NCBI RefSeq assembly: GCF_002844275.1 | Contig: NZ_NXGX01000003.1 | Coordinates: 62,001-126,000 of the forward strand | Reading direction: 5' to 3' | Length of the DNA stretch: 64,000 nucleotides | DNA from: Thalassospira lohafexi | GTDB taxonomy: Bacteria > Pseudomonadota > Alphaproteobacteria > Rhodospirillales > Thalassospiraceae | Shown: positions 8,935 to 17,981 of the stretch, piece after piece | Position numbering within the stretch: the stretch's first letter is position 1 | How the letters are laid out: every line of letters starts with the position of its first letter | Notes under the pieces: model-generated | Told to the model about the DNA's origin: nothing | Seen by the model: only the letters and a program-made list of their open reading frames with translations | Database searches by the model: none | Translations under genes and position numbers: made by a program

Positions 8935-10291
8935 CCCCACGCTCTCATTGTTTGACCGGCTTGTCGCACGTGAAGAAAAGCGCGGACTGATCCTTGTTGC
9001 GTTTTTGCGCATCTGCATGCTGGCCTTCATCCTGCTTTTGTTCAGCAAACCGGATTCTCCAACCGGCACGCTTTATACCCTGCTTGAGGTTCTCGGCTGG
9101 TTCGTTCCCGGTGTTTTCATTCAGTTGCTGGTCGCAGCACGTGGCGGCAAATGGGTCTGGCTACTGTATCTTTTGGCGGTCGTTGATGCTGGCCTGATTG
9201 TCTATGTTTCGGTCGTACCTGATCCCCTTAATCCGCTCACTGACCATCCGGCATGGCTGTATGGCTTTGTTGTGCGTGATCGCGGCGTTGTCTTTTCAAT
9301 GATCATGATGGCGCTTGTCATCATGACCTTTTCGCCGCGCCTGATCCTTTGGTTCGGTTTTTGGCTGTTTATGGCATGGGTCGCTGCAATCGCCTGGTTG
9401 ATGCACCGGCCCGGCGTTATCGTTTCGCAGCATTTTGGCGATGACTGGAACCCGACAAAGCAGGAACTGATCGATACCTACAATCTACCGGAATTTGTCG
9501 ATATCTCTGCCTTGGCCGAACAAGTGGTCATTGTTGTCGTGTTTACGTTGGCCTGCGCTGTAATGGTTTCGCGCTTGCGTGTTTTGATCAACCAGTTTGC
9601 CGCTGCCGAACGCGCACATGGCAATCTGGCGCGCTATTTCCCCATCGCACTTGCCGACCGCCTTGCCGACCGCGACGAACCCATCCGGGTTGGTGAACGG
9701 CGTGAATGCGTCATCATGTTTGCCGATATTATCGGGTTTTCCGGCTTTGCCGAAAAACGCGATCCGCAAGACGTCATGAAATTCCTCAACCAGTTTCACC
9801 AGATCGCCACCACACAGATCGGTGCCTATGGCGGCATTGTCGAAAAATATATCGGTGATGCGGTGATGGCCAGCTTCGCCGCCTTTGATGACCTCCCGTG
9901 CCCCGCATCAAATGCCCTGTGCGCAAGTCAGGCCATCGTGTCGCAGGTTTCTGAATGGCAAGCTCGCGAACCCGCAGATGACGGCTTACCGCTCCGGATT
10001 GGTGTCGGGCTTAATTTTGGCCCCGCCGTTGTGGGGGACATCGGACAGCGCGAAGCCGTAACACCGGCGGTAATCGGGGCGAGTGTCAATCTTGCCGCCC
10101 GGCTTGAACGTGCAACCCGCAAGCTTGAGACCGATACCGTGATGAGTGAAAGTTTCGCCAACCAGATACGCAACGAAAGTTCCGTTTCGGGATCTGTTTT
10201 ATTGCGTCATTATCAACAGCATGAATCCATTCGGGTAAAAGGATTTAGTGACCCAATATCTGTTCTGTTTCATCGTGAACTTGAAAACTAG
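8918..10291 (+). CDS. Membrane-anchored class III adenylate/guanylate cyclase
   Basis: Makes cyclic nucleotide, probably cAMP. The N-terminal half has six predicted membrane helices (about residues 20-215), followed by a short linker and a class III catalytic domain (about 245-430): ECVIMFADIIGFSGFAE carries the first metal-binding Asp, GGIVEKYIGDAVMASFA the second Asp and a Lys, and IGVGLNFGPAVVGDIG and GASVNLAARLERATR complete the core. I choose the ATG at 8918, a 17-base overlap with the Crp-like gene; an in-frame ATG at 8888 would overlap by 47 bases. The overlap suggests the cyclase and the cAMP-receptor-like protein act together. Adenylate rather than guanylate specificity is inferred from that partner. 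Confidence 0.88.
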   Translation: MQSRTDPTLSLFDRLVAREEKRGLILVAFLRICMLAFILLLFSKPDSPTGTLYTLLEVLGWFVPGVFIQLLVAARGGKWVWLLYLLAVVDAGLIVYVSVVPDPLNPLTDHPAWLYGFVVRDRGVVFSMIMMALVIMTFSPRLILWFGFWLFMAWVAAIAWLMHRPGVIVSQHFGDDWNPTKQELIDTYNLPEFVDISALAEQVVIVVVFTLACAVMVSRLRVLINQFAAAERAHGNLARYFPIALADRLADRDEPIRVGERRECVIMFADIIGFSGFAEKRDPQDVMKFLNQFHQIATTQIGAYGGIVEKYIGDAVMASFAAFDDLPCPASNALCASQAIVSQVSEWQAREPADDGLPLRIGVGLNFGPAVVGDIGQREAVTPAVIGASVNLAARLERATRKLETDTVMSESFANQIRNESSVSGSVLLRHYQQHESIRVKGFSDPISVLFHRELEN

Positions 10292-10401
10292 CTAACTTCC
10301 ATAGCCGTTATTGCAATAAAGCCTTGAAATCGGGCGATACAGCCCCAAAATGCGTTTTATCTCATGCACATGTGCTGACAACTGATCAGCAGGAGGAAGC
10401 G

Positions 10402-10890
10402 ATGGCTACACCCGAAGCACCGAGTACCCCAACATCTGGAACGGTGCCGTCATCTGTACGGTTAAAGACCCTGTTTGGTGATCGAGAATTTGAATGGGAC
10501 AAGGCCATTTATTTCCCCACCGGCCTAAAAGGCTTCCCTGATCACAATGTCTTTGCGCTCGCAAGTTTTCCTAGTGATGGCACAACCAGTTTTCTGTTGA
10601 TGCAATGCCTGACCGAGCCGGAACTGGCCTTTATCGTCGCCCCCTATAACATGGAAAGCGATACAATCAGTCCGGAACATCTCGCTCAGGCCTTCACCAT
10701 TCATGGCATCAAAAAGAATGACGGCGCTGTGCTTTTGATTGTCACTTTGCACAAACCCGAAGATGGTAGCGATGTTTCAATGTCGGTCAATCTTCGTGCA
10801 CCGATCATTATCGATACCGAACGTCAGTCGGCTTATCAGCACCATTTACCCGAGGCCGGGCGGTATGACTTCCACCACATTATCAAATAA
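10402..10890 (+). CDS. fliW: Flagellar assembly factor FliW
   Basis: FliW binds flagellin and, in many bacteria, CsrA, tying flagellin translation to export. The 162-residue product shows the FliW core: GDREFEWDKAIYFPTGLKGF near the N-terminus, FLLMQCLTEPELAFIVAPY in the middle and VSMSVNLRAPIIIDTERQSAYQ near the end, where family members normally read NL.API. AGGAGG lies 6 bases before the ATG at 10402, which rules out the longer frame from 10324. No csrA, fliC or other flagellar gene is nearby. The gap 10891-11105 shows no gene or clear signal. Confidence 0.88.
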   Translation: MATPEAPSTPTSGTVPSSVRLKTLFGDREFEWDKAIYFPTGLKGFPDHNVFALASFPSDGTTSFLLMQCLTEPELAFIVAPYNMESDTISPEHLAQAFTIHGIKKNDGAVLLIVTLHKPEDGSDVSMSVNLRAPIIIDTERQSAYQHHLPEAGRYDFHHIIK

Positions 10891-11105
10891 ATCGTAACGA
10901 TCGGACAAACCCGCACCGATGTCCTGATAAGTCAGCAGGGCATCGGATTTCTGTGCCAGAGATTGGACTGGTCGCGGCAAGACCACAGCCGTAACCAACC
11001 AGCTGAGAACAAATTTAGGTTGGCCCATTCCCTTCCTTGATCCTGCCATGTTTTCGCGTGAAAGTGGCATTCATGAAACCACATTAACCGGACAAGGGAT
11101 CGGGA

Positions 11106-12587
11106 ATGTCTGTAACACTGCGAAACCGTTTTGCACTTGCCGCACTTTTGGGTACGGCTGTTTTTTTTGGTCCGGATATCGAGGCCGCGCGCGCGCAAGA
11201 CGCCTCTGAAAACCGGGCCAAGCTCAATACATCAATTCCCGTTTCGGCCACCAACCGGACAAAATTGCAGCTCAGCGTCTATCCCGGAAATCTGGCGATG
11301 GTTGCCGAACAGCGCACCGCCGCCATCCCCGAAGGCCAAAGTATCCTTCAGATTGACGGTCTTGCGCCCACGGTGATGGATGACTCGTTTCTGATCGGCA
11401 CGCCCAACAACAGCGACCTCGTCTGGACGTCGCTTCGCAATTCGATGAATGGTGCTGATACCATCACCGCCCTTCTGCGCAATCAGATCGGCAAGGAAGT
11501 CATCATTCGTCGCGATGATGACCTGATTGAAGGCACCTTGCTGTCCCTGTCGGGCATGGCGCTGGTGCAAACCGATGCCGGAATTGAACAGGTCCCGGTC
11601 AGTCAGATTATCATCAGTAAGCTCCCCGATGGCTTTTCCCCCGATCCATCAATTGAGGCTGAAATTGCCACCACATCGGCCCTTGATCATCTTTCGATGG
11701 CCTATCTTCTGGGCGGGATTGGCTGGAGCACGTCCTATGTCGGACACTATGACAGTGATGCCAACAACCTGACACTGTCGGCCATTGCACGGGTAACCAA
11801 TCAATCCGGGACGGCGTTCGATGATGCGCAATTGCGCCTGGTGGCAGGTGATCCCAACCGGGTCAGTCAAACACCGATGTATGCTGCCAAGGCTGCGCGT
11901 TCTGAAATGATGATGTCATCAATGGCCGATTCATCTGGTGCCGCACCGGACCGCGAAAGTTTTGAAAACCTGCATGTCTATGGCCCATTTGACGGCCTTT
12001 CGATGCAAGATGGTGATACCGTAATCTTGCCGTTGATTGATAAACAATCCCTGCCGGTCACCCGTCGCGCCATTTTCAATGGCTCAAGCAATGCTTATAA
12101 TATGGGCCAAAATGGCGAACCGGACTTTGTCCGCCCTGATCTTGAAATCAAGATAACCAACAAAGGCGGGGCGGATAATCAAAGCCCTTGGCCAGCGGGC
12201 ATCGTACGCATCTTTGCCAACAGTCAATCGGGCGACACCCGCTTTGTCGGTGAAGATAACCTGTCGTTGACCCCGGTTGAACGCGAAGCCACTCTTCGCC
12301 TTGGTAAGGCCAGTGATGTTTCGGGTACGCGCCATGTAACATCCTTTACCCGTAAGGCACGCCCAAACATGCCCGATGCGGTCACAGCGGACCTTGAATG
12401 GAAAATCAGCAACACCAGTTCGCGTTCAGAAACGATCACAATTTACGAGAACATGCCAAGTGACTGGGTCGTTAATGCCGAAAACCACAAGCATGTCCTT
12501 GTGCAGCCCGGCCTGATCCGTTGGGACATCGACGTCCCGGCCAATCAGGAAATCACCGTCAGCTGGTCGGTCAGCAGCATCAATTAA
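11106..12587 (+). CDS. DUF4139 (MuiA-like) exported protein
   Basis: Function unknown. The protein has 493 residues, with a signal peptide of about 30 residues ending at an ARA-Q type site. The region from about residue 195 (YLLGGIGWSTSYVGHYDSDANNLTLSAIARVTNQSGTAF with the conserved W..Y) to the C-terminus is DUF4139. It is rich in beta strands, and WKISNTSSRSETITIYENMP and the final ITVSWSV are typical. Lone DUF4139 proteins are periplasmic or envelope-associated; the mucoidy-inhibitor name comes from distant relatives and should not be taken as function. AGGGA lies just ahead of the ATG. Confidence 0.8.
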   Translation: MSVTLRNRFALAALLGTAVFFGPDIEAARAQDASENRAKLNTSIPVSATNRTKLQLSVYPGNLAMVAEQRTAAIPEGQSILQIDGLAPTVMDDSFLIGTPNNSDLVWTSLRNSMNGADTITALLRNQIGKEVIIRRDDDLIEGTLLSLSGMALVQTDAGIEQVPVSQIIISKLPDGFSPDPSIEAEIATTSALDHLSMAYLLGGIGWSTSYVGHYDSDANNLTLSAIARVTNQSGTAFDDAQLRLVAGDPNRVSQTPMYAAKAARSEMMMSSMADSSGAAPDRESFENLHVYGPFDGLSMQDGDTVILPLIDKQSLPVTRRAIFNGSSNAYNMGQNGEPDFVRPDLEIKITNKGGADNQSPWPAGIVRIFANSQSGDTRFVGEDNLSLTPVEREATLRLGKASDVSGTRHVTSFTRKARPNMPDAVTADLEWKISNTSSRSETITIYENMPSDWVVNAENHKHVLVQPGLIRWDIDVPANQEITVSWSVSSIN

Positions 12588-12590
12588 GCC

Positions 12591-12629
12591 ATCAAGGGCG
12601 CAACCTTGTATGTAAGGTTGCGCCTTGAT
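12591..12629. terminator. Long stem-loop between convergent genes
   Basis: A 16-bp stem with one extra G in one arm (ATCAAGGgCGCAACCTT / AAGGTTGCGCCTTGAT) and a 6-base loop lies between the DUF4139 gene and the minus-strand TPR gene. It has no T-run on either side, so it may block or stabilise transcript ends rather than act as a classical terminator. Confidence 0.6.
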
Positions 12630-12652
12630 CTTCTTGAAGGGCCCGCTTGCCG

Positions 12653-13282
12653 TCACAACGGCGCATCATCGCTCTGTGGTCCTTTGCTGTTGTAAAACGC
12701 CTTTGCCAGCGGCAACAGCAACGCCGCATCGGGAACCTGACCGGTGTCATCACACAATTCGGCATAAATACAAATCAGTTTGGTCAGCAAGACAAAAGCT
12801 TCCTGATCATTCATCCCGGCAAACCGGCCGAGGATACGGATCGCCTCACCCGCCGCATCGCGTGCCAAATCCAGTTGACCCGCACCGCGCATGGCCAAAA
12901 CCAGTGCCGCCAGTGAATAGCCAAGATCCAACCGTTCCAGATCATCCTTGCGTCCGACACAGCCATTCAACCGATCCCGACGCAGTGCAACCGCCTGAGA
13001 CGCTGCATCTATCGCCCATTCCCATTGCCCTGCATCTAGCTCAAGGGCCGCGCGGTTGTTCAGGCTAAGTGATAATCCGGCAATCGCCGCATCGCGCGCC
13101 TTGGGTAAATGGCTGGCAAAAAGCTGATCGGCCTTATCAAACAGGCTCAGGGCATAATCCCGTTTACTGTGATGCTGACTGGTCGCCATCTCCAGATACA
13201 ACCTTGCCAAGGTCAGGGATCCGGGCTCTGTCGCCTCAATGAAGGACAAACGCAACGCATATTCGTCTGATTTGTCCTGCAT
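12653..13282 (-). CDS. TPR-like helical-repeat protein of unknown function
   Basis: The 209-residue product is almost entirely helical, with repeats resembling tetratricopeptide units (LTLARLYLEMA; YALSLFDKADQLFASHLPKARDAAIAGLSLSLNNRAALELDAGQWEWAIDAASQAVAL; LGYSLAALVLAMRGAGQLDLARDAAGEAIRIL). There is no signal peptide or membrane segment, so it is likely a cytoplasmic scaffold or adaptor. The ATG at 13282 follows GGCGGGA; the extra 36 codons up to 13390 do not look coding. I do not recognise a named family. Confidence 0.7.
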   Translation of the reverse strand: MQDKSDEYALRLSFIEATEPGSLTLARLYLEMATSQHHSKRDYALSLFDKADQLFASHLPKARDAAIAGLSLSLNNRAALELDAGQWEWAIDAASQAVALRRDRLNGCVGRKDDLERLDLGYSLAALVLAMRGAGQLDLARDAAGEAIRILGRFAGMNDQEAFVLLTKLICIYAELCDDTGQVPDAALLLPLAKAFYNSKGPQSDDAPL

Positions 13283-13475
13283 GTTTTTCCCGCCACCCCG
13301 TGTTTGCTGTCTTATTTTCGCGCCCCACCGCCCAATACCGGTGTTACAAGCAAAGACGTTCGGGCAAGGTGCCTTGTGAAGGAGGGTCAATCAGCGATAA
13401 GCTGTTTGCGGACCATGAACGGCCTGATACATAATCTGTTTTTACATTTGCCCCACAGTCGGAAAACAGCCCCGC

Positions 13476-14051
13476 ATGAACATGTCGAGTGAAACCCTGC
13501 GTGCCCTTTACGGCACTTGGCGCATTGCCCGTGGCGATGCCAACGGGCTGACATTTTTTGATTTTTCCCTAAACGGATTTTGGCGATCCTTTTTGGCCGC
13601 CATCATCGTATTCCCGGCTTTTGCCTTTTTACGCTGGCATGATTTGCTTGACGCACCGGAAGATTTCCCGGTCGGACGCTATATGACCGTCGAAGTTGTT
13701 GCCTATGTCATTAAATGGCTGGCATTTCCGGTCTTGATGTACCAAGTGATGCCAATCTTGGGGCGCACCGAACGATATATCGGCTTTATCACGGTCTATA
13801 ACTGGTCAAGCGTCCTGCAAATGGCGGTGTATCTTGTCGCACTGTTGCTGGGCGTTTTGTTCCCCATGCTGGGACCGGGCGGATTTGTCATGGTCGCGGT
13901 CATCGCGATGCTGGTCTACGGCGTTTATATCGCGCGTTTGACCCTGTCTGTTCCGATCCCGACGGCCAGTGCGATTGTCATGGCCGATTTCCTGTTATCC
14001 ATGGTGATCACATCCATCGGTATCCGACTGGCACTTGGACAGTTATTCTAA
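13476..14051 (+). CDS. Multi-pass inner-membrane protein of unknown function
   Basis: The 191-residue protein has about five hydrophobic segments (FWRSFLAAIIVFPAFAFL; VVAYVIKWLAFPVLMYQV; VLQMAVYLVALLLGVLF; GFVMVAVIAMLVYGVYI; and VMADFLLSMVITSIGI) and a conserved-looking polar N-terminus (LYGTWRIARGDANGLTFFDFS). This pattern is seen in uncharacterised alphaproteobacterial membrane proteins loosely resembling the Yip1 fold. No strong ribosome-binding site is visible before the ATG, and an ATG at 13482 is equally possible. Nothing in the neighbours suggests a role. Confidence 0.7.
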   Translation: MNMSSETLRALYGTWRIARGDANGLTFFDFSLNGFWRSFLAAIIVFPAFAFLRWHDLLDAPEDFPVGRYMTVEVVAYVIKWLAFPVLMYQVMPILGRTERYIGFITVYNWSSVLQMAVYLVALLLGVLFPMLGPGGFVMVAVIAMLVYGVYIARLTLSVPIPTASAIVMADFLLSMVITSIGIRLALGQLF

Positions 14052-14096
14052 AACCATAAACCGCAAAAAAATCATCCTCATCAGGGAGAAACACAC

Positions 14097-15053
14097 ATGA
14101 AACCGGTTCTTGCCGTCACCCGCCGACTGCCCGACGCCGTCGCGAAACGGGCTGCGGAACACTATGACATCCGAACGCAGGAAGATGACGATCCGCTGTC
14201 GCGCAATGAAATTCTGACCCTGTGCCATGGTGCGGATGCCGCCCTTGTATCGGTTGGTGACCCGATTGATGCGGCGTTTTTTGACGCCCTGCCAGAAAGC
14301 GTCAAAATCATCGCCACCTTCTCCGTCGGGACCGATCATATTGATCTGGCCGCGGCGCGCAAAAAGGGAGTGATCATTGGCAATACGCCGGGCGTCCTGA
14401 CCGATGCCACCGCCGATATTGCGTGGCTACTGATTCTCGGTGCCGCACGCCGCGCCAGCGAAGGCGAGGCCGAAGTCCGCAACGCCACATGGTCAAGCTG
14501 GCGCCCGACCCATTTGATGGGCACACAGGTCACCGGCAAGAAGCTGGGCATCATCGGCATGGGCCGCATCGGACAGGCGGTTGCCAAGCGCGCCCGCGGT
14601 TTTGATATGGACATCCATTATTTCAACCGGAGCCAACTGCCCAAAGATCAGGAAAATGGTGCCACCTATCACAGCAGCATGGATGATCTGCTGCCCCATT
14701 GTGATTTCCTGTCACTGCATTGCCCGTCGACCCCGGAAACCAAGGGTATGGTTAATACCGACTTCATTTCCAAACTGCCCGACGGGGCAATCATTGTGAA
14801 CACCGCACGCGGCGATGTCGTCAATGACAAGGACCTGATTGCCGCATTGAAATCGGGCAAGCTGACAGCGGCGGGGCTGGATGTATTTGCCGGGGAACCG
14901 AATATCGAACCGGCTTATCGCGATCTTTCCAACACGTTTCTGTTGCCCCATCTCGGCTCAGCCACGGTTGAAACCCGCAATGCCATGGGCTTCCGTGCGC
15001 TTGATAACATTGATGCCTTTGTTGCCGGCAAGGACGTACCCTTCACGGTTTAA
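14097..15053 (+). CDS. D-2-hydroxyacid dehydrogenase (glyoxylate/hydroxypyruvate reductase type)
   Basis: An NAD(P)H-dependent reductase of the D-isomer-specific 2-hydroxyacid dehydrogenase family, 318 residues. The Rossmann motif is GIIGMGRIGQAVAKRARGF (about 144-162). The catalytic Arg lies in VNTARGDVVND, the Glu in DVFAGEPNIEP and the His in LLPHLGSATVETR. ATFSVGTDHIDLAAARKKGV and NTPGVLTDATADIAW resemble GRHPR-type glyoxylate/hydroxypyruvate reductases. AGGGAG precedes the ATG. The precise substrate is unproven; hydroxypyruvate would fit the tartrate/glycerate metabolism encoded further along. Confidence 0.88.
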   Translation: MKPVLAVTRRLPDAVAKRAAEHYDIRTQEDDDPLSRNEILTLCHGADAALVSVGDPIDAAFFDALPESVKIIATFSVGTDHIDLAAARKKGVIIGNTPGVLTDATADIAWLLILGAARRASEGEAEVRNATWSSWRPTHLMGTQVTGKKLGIIGMGRIGQAVAKRARGFDMDIHYFNRSQLPKDQENGATYHSSMDDLLPHCDFLSLHCPSTPETKGMVNTDFISKLPDGAIIVNTARGDVVNDKDLIAALKSGKLTAAGLDVFAGEPNIEPAYRDLSNTFLLPHLGSATVETRNAMGFRALDNIDAFVAGKDVPFTV

Positions 15054-15083
15054 CACTGCGCACAAACCTCTAAGACATCATGC

Positions 15084-15112
15084 AAAAGGCGCCGAAATCC
15101 GGCGCCTTTTTC
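15084..15112. terminator. Bidirectional intrinsic terminator
   Basis: A stem AAAAGGCGCC / GGCGCCTTTT with T-rich flanks on both strands lies between the hydroxyacid dehydrogenase gene and the convergent PAS-kinase gene and can end both transcripts. Confidence 0.85.
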
Positions 15113-15172
15113 CGTGATCGGGAAAGCGATCCGCACAGCACCTATCCGTGACGTAACGCAAACATCAACAGA

Positions 15173-17773
15173 TCAAAGATCGCTTTCTTCGCCCGCAGGC
15201 AAGATACAGGCGATTTCACGCCCGTCGCGGCTGATCTTGACCCGACCACCGTGTATCTCGACCACTGCGCGCACCATCGCCATGCCAAGAGCGCGGCGGG
15301 CTGAAGGGCTTTCGCCGTCGCGCAATCCTTCAAACAGCATCGGCTGCGGGGCTTCATCCGACAGCGATATTGAAATTTCGATATCCTCACCGCGTCGGCG
15401 CGCCATGACGGAAACTTCACTGCCTTCAGGGGCGGAGCGCAGGACATTGGTCACAAGGATGAACAGGGCCTGTTTCAACCGGCGTTCATCGGCCACCATC
15501 CAGCCAATATTGCGCGAACAATACAGCCTGAGTGACACATTCAATTCGGCCAACCGCGCACGGGTCAGGGCTTCAAGCGAACGTAGCAACCGTCTGGGAT
15601 CAACCGTATCCAGTTCAAGCGCGACCTGCCCCGATCCAAGGGTCGCCAGATCGCGCATATCATCGACAAGGGCCAGCATGCTTTGGGCTTCGGACCGGAT
15701 GGTTTCAACCGACCGGGCGACATTGCCGTTTAAATGCGGGATCAATCGATCCGACTCGCCATTAATATGATCAAGCGGCTTGGTCAGTTCGCGCGATACG
15801 GTGGAAATGAAGTCTGATTTCATCTGATCGGCAGTGCGCAGCGCCTCGTTGCGTTCACGCAGCGCACGTTCCACCCGAATGGTATCGGTAACATCAATAT
15901 AGGACATCATCACCGCCCCATCGGGCAACGGCACAATGGCAAAATCAACAATGGAGTTATCAGACCGCTCAAGCCGCCCATTCATCGGTTCGTGGTTGGT
16001 GATGCGGGCCACCATCCGGCTTTTGAATTTGTCCCAGTCATCGCGTTCACGCCAGTATTCACGCGACTTTTCAACCACCTCGGCCAAATGCGGGGCCGCA
16101 TCAAGAAACGCCGGATCAAGCCCCCAAAGATCGGCAAAACCATGATTGTGCAGCCGTAAACGACCATCCCCACTGATCACGCCAACCGCTTCATGCAGGC
16201 TTTCAAGCGTTTCACGCTGAACCGCAATCAGGGTGTTATAGCTGCTTTCAAGCACCAGTTTGTCCGTGACATCTTCATAAACAAACATCAGCCCGCCAAA
16301 CGGATGGGGTGATGTAAACCGGCGCAGCGTCATGCCATTTGGCAAATGCATCAGATCTTCTTCTGATTTCAGAAGATCGGTAAACCGTTGATTTTCAGTA
16401 TTGCGGAACTGGTTGAAATCGGTGACTTCGGGCAATTTACGTTCATCGCGCAAGCGCCGCAAAACATCATCATGGGTCGGTTCGGACCACAGCCATTCGT
16501 CATCAAGATCCCAAAGCTTGGTAAAGGCGGTGTTAAAGAAAATAAGCCCCTTGTCTCCGCCGTAAACCGCAATCGCCGTTCCAAGGTTTTCGAGAACTTC
16601 GGCATGTGCGCGAATATGACGCGACAGATCAGACTGCAATTCCTCGACCGATGTGCAATCAATCGCAAACCCGATCAGTTCATCCGACGCATCGGGGTTT
16701 TGTGACAGCATTTCGGTAATGCGCAGCAATTTGCGATCACCGCGAATAACCACGTGATAATCACGTGTCAGATCCTCGCCATTGCGCTGCACCGATGCGG
16801 CAAGCGAACGCCCGTGATCGGGAATGATACCTGCACCAATTTCCGCCTGATTTTCAAGCACGTCCTCGATGCTGGACCGCTCAACCGCATCGGCATAAGC
16901 CGCATTGCAATCAATCAGCCGCAATTCACTGTCACGCCGCCAGACAGGGAACGGCAAGCTATCAAGTAACAACCGAAGTCCGGAAACCTCATGTTTAAGA
17001 ACCTGAAAATCACCAAACTGGTTTTCGCGTTCACGGGTATGGCGGGTTTCATCACGGAACCACAATCCGTGTGCCAACACATCGGCCGATCGGTCCTTGC
17101 GCGCGGACATCCCCGTCACATGGTATTTGCGCTCATCAAGGGTGTTCACCCACTGTTCAAACCGTTCATGTCCGGTTTTAAGGCCGCGCACCCGTTCCTT
17201 AAGGAGCTTGGCATCCTCATCGCGCAATTGATCAAGCAAATCGGGAAAACGTCCATCCGCGCCAAGGCTAAAGGCCCGCTTTAACCCCGGGCTTGCTCCC
17301 TCAGCAAATCCTGTATGGCTCCAGTAATAAACCGGGTCCGGACCGGCAAATAAAAGCTGGGTGAAAAGTTCTGTTTCACCGGCCAGTTCATGTTCGTGAT
17401 CTTCGACTTCTTCAAGATGGCGGCGCATGCGCAAAGACAGTCGCCAGCCAACCCAGGCTGCAATCGCCGCACCGATAAATGCGGCCAATCCAACCACCAG
17501 CCAGTCGCGGTCGCTTAACCCCGCAAGGCTGCCAAAAATCGTCGCACCAATACCGGCATTGCCATCCGGTTCCGATACAATCGCCGGGGCATTATCAAGT
17601 CGAAATTTATCCTGCGCATGAAGTTGCGTCGAAACAACAAGCATGGTCAGCGCACCGCACGCCCACTGCCAGACTGCCGACAGCCGAAATCCGGGATATT
17701 TGCGCGAAAATACCTTCACCTGTTCCTTTCGCCGAACTTGATCAGAAGCTTGATCGGATGCCTGCCGTGTCAC
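15173..17773 (-). CDS. PAS-domain histidine-kinase-like protein without the phospho-accepting histidine
   Basis: This 866-residue membrane protein has two N-terminal helices (about 30-52 and 93-118), a helical linker, three to four PAS domains (about 145-630), a DHp-like region and a C-terminal HATPase_c-like region. In the H-box the usual His is Arg661 (DFISTVSRELTKPLDHI). The ATPase part keeps an N-box Asn (LVTNVLRSAPEG) but the DxGxG box is replaced by SLSDEAPQP, and the G2 box is weak (RRALGMAMVRAVVEIHGG). It is therefore probably a non-catalytic sensor or scaffold, similar in concept to Caulobacter DivL. The start is uncertain: GTG at 17773 or GTG at 17719. It is divergent from the HD-domain gene. 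Confidence 0.85.
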   Translation of the reverse strand: MTRQASDQASDQVRRKEQVKVFSRKYPGFRLSAVWQWACGALTMLVVSTQLHAQDKFRLDNAPAIVSEPDGNAGIGATIFGSLAGLSDRDWLVVGLAAFIGAAIAAWVGWRLSLRMRRHLEEVEDHEHELAGETELFTQLLFAGPDPVYYWSHTGFAEGASPGLKRAFSLGADGRFPDLLDQLRDEDAKLLKERVRGLKTGHERFEQWVNTLDERKYHVTGMSARKDRSADVLAHGLWFRDETRHTRERENQFGDFQVLKHEVSGLRLLLDSLPFPVWRRDSELRLIDCNAAYADAVERSSIEDVLENQAEIGAGIIPDHGRSLAASVQRNGEDLTRDYHVVIRGDRKLLRITEMLSQNPDASDELIGFAIDCTSVEELQSDLSRHIRAHAEVLENLGTAIAVYGGDKGLIFFNTAFTKLWDLDDEWLWSEPTHDDVLRRLRDERKLPEVTDFNQFRNTENQRFTDLLKSEEDLMHLPNGMTLRRFTSPHPFGGLMFVYEDVTDKLVLESSYNTLIAVQRETLESLHEAVGVISGDGRLRLHNHGFADLWGLDPAFLDAAPHLAEVVEKSREYWRERDDWDKFKSRMVARITNHEPMNGRLERSDNSIVDFAIVPLPDGAVMMSYIDVTDTIRVERALRERNEALRTADQMKSDFISTVSRELTKPLDHINGESDRLIPHLNGNVARSVETIRSEAQSMLALVDDMRDLATLGSGQVALELDTVDPRRLLRSLEALTRARLAELNVSLRLYCSRNIGWMVADERRLKQALFILVTNVLRSAPEGSEVSVMARRRGEDIEISISLSDEAPQPMLFEGLRDGESPSARRALGMAMVRAVVEIHGGRVKISRDGREIACILPAGEESDL

Positions 17774-17981
17774 GTGTTGTTAACCGTTTGTGTTTATGAG
17801 CTATTATTATGGTGAAAACGGGGTGCTTTTACCACCGTTTCGCATCATTGCAGCAACAGCCTTGGCTGGAGCCGCATTTCACGGGGTCATCCCATGGAAA
17901 AACCGCGATGACATGGCGTATGAATCGGGCTATGTCTGCGGTGTCGTCGTTAACAACAGATACAGCGTACCCGTCCCGAAT

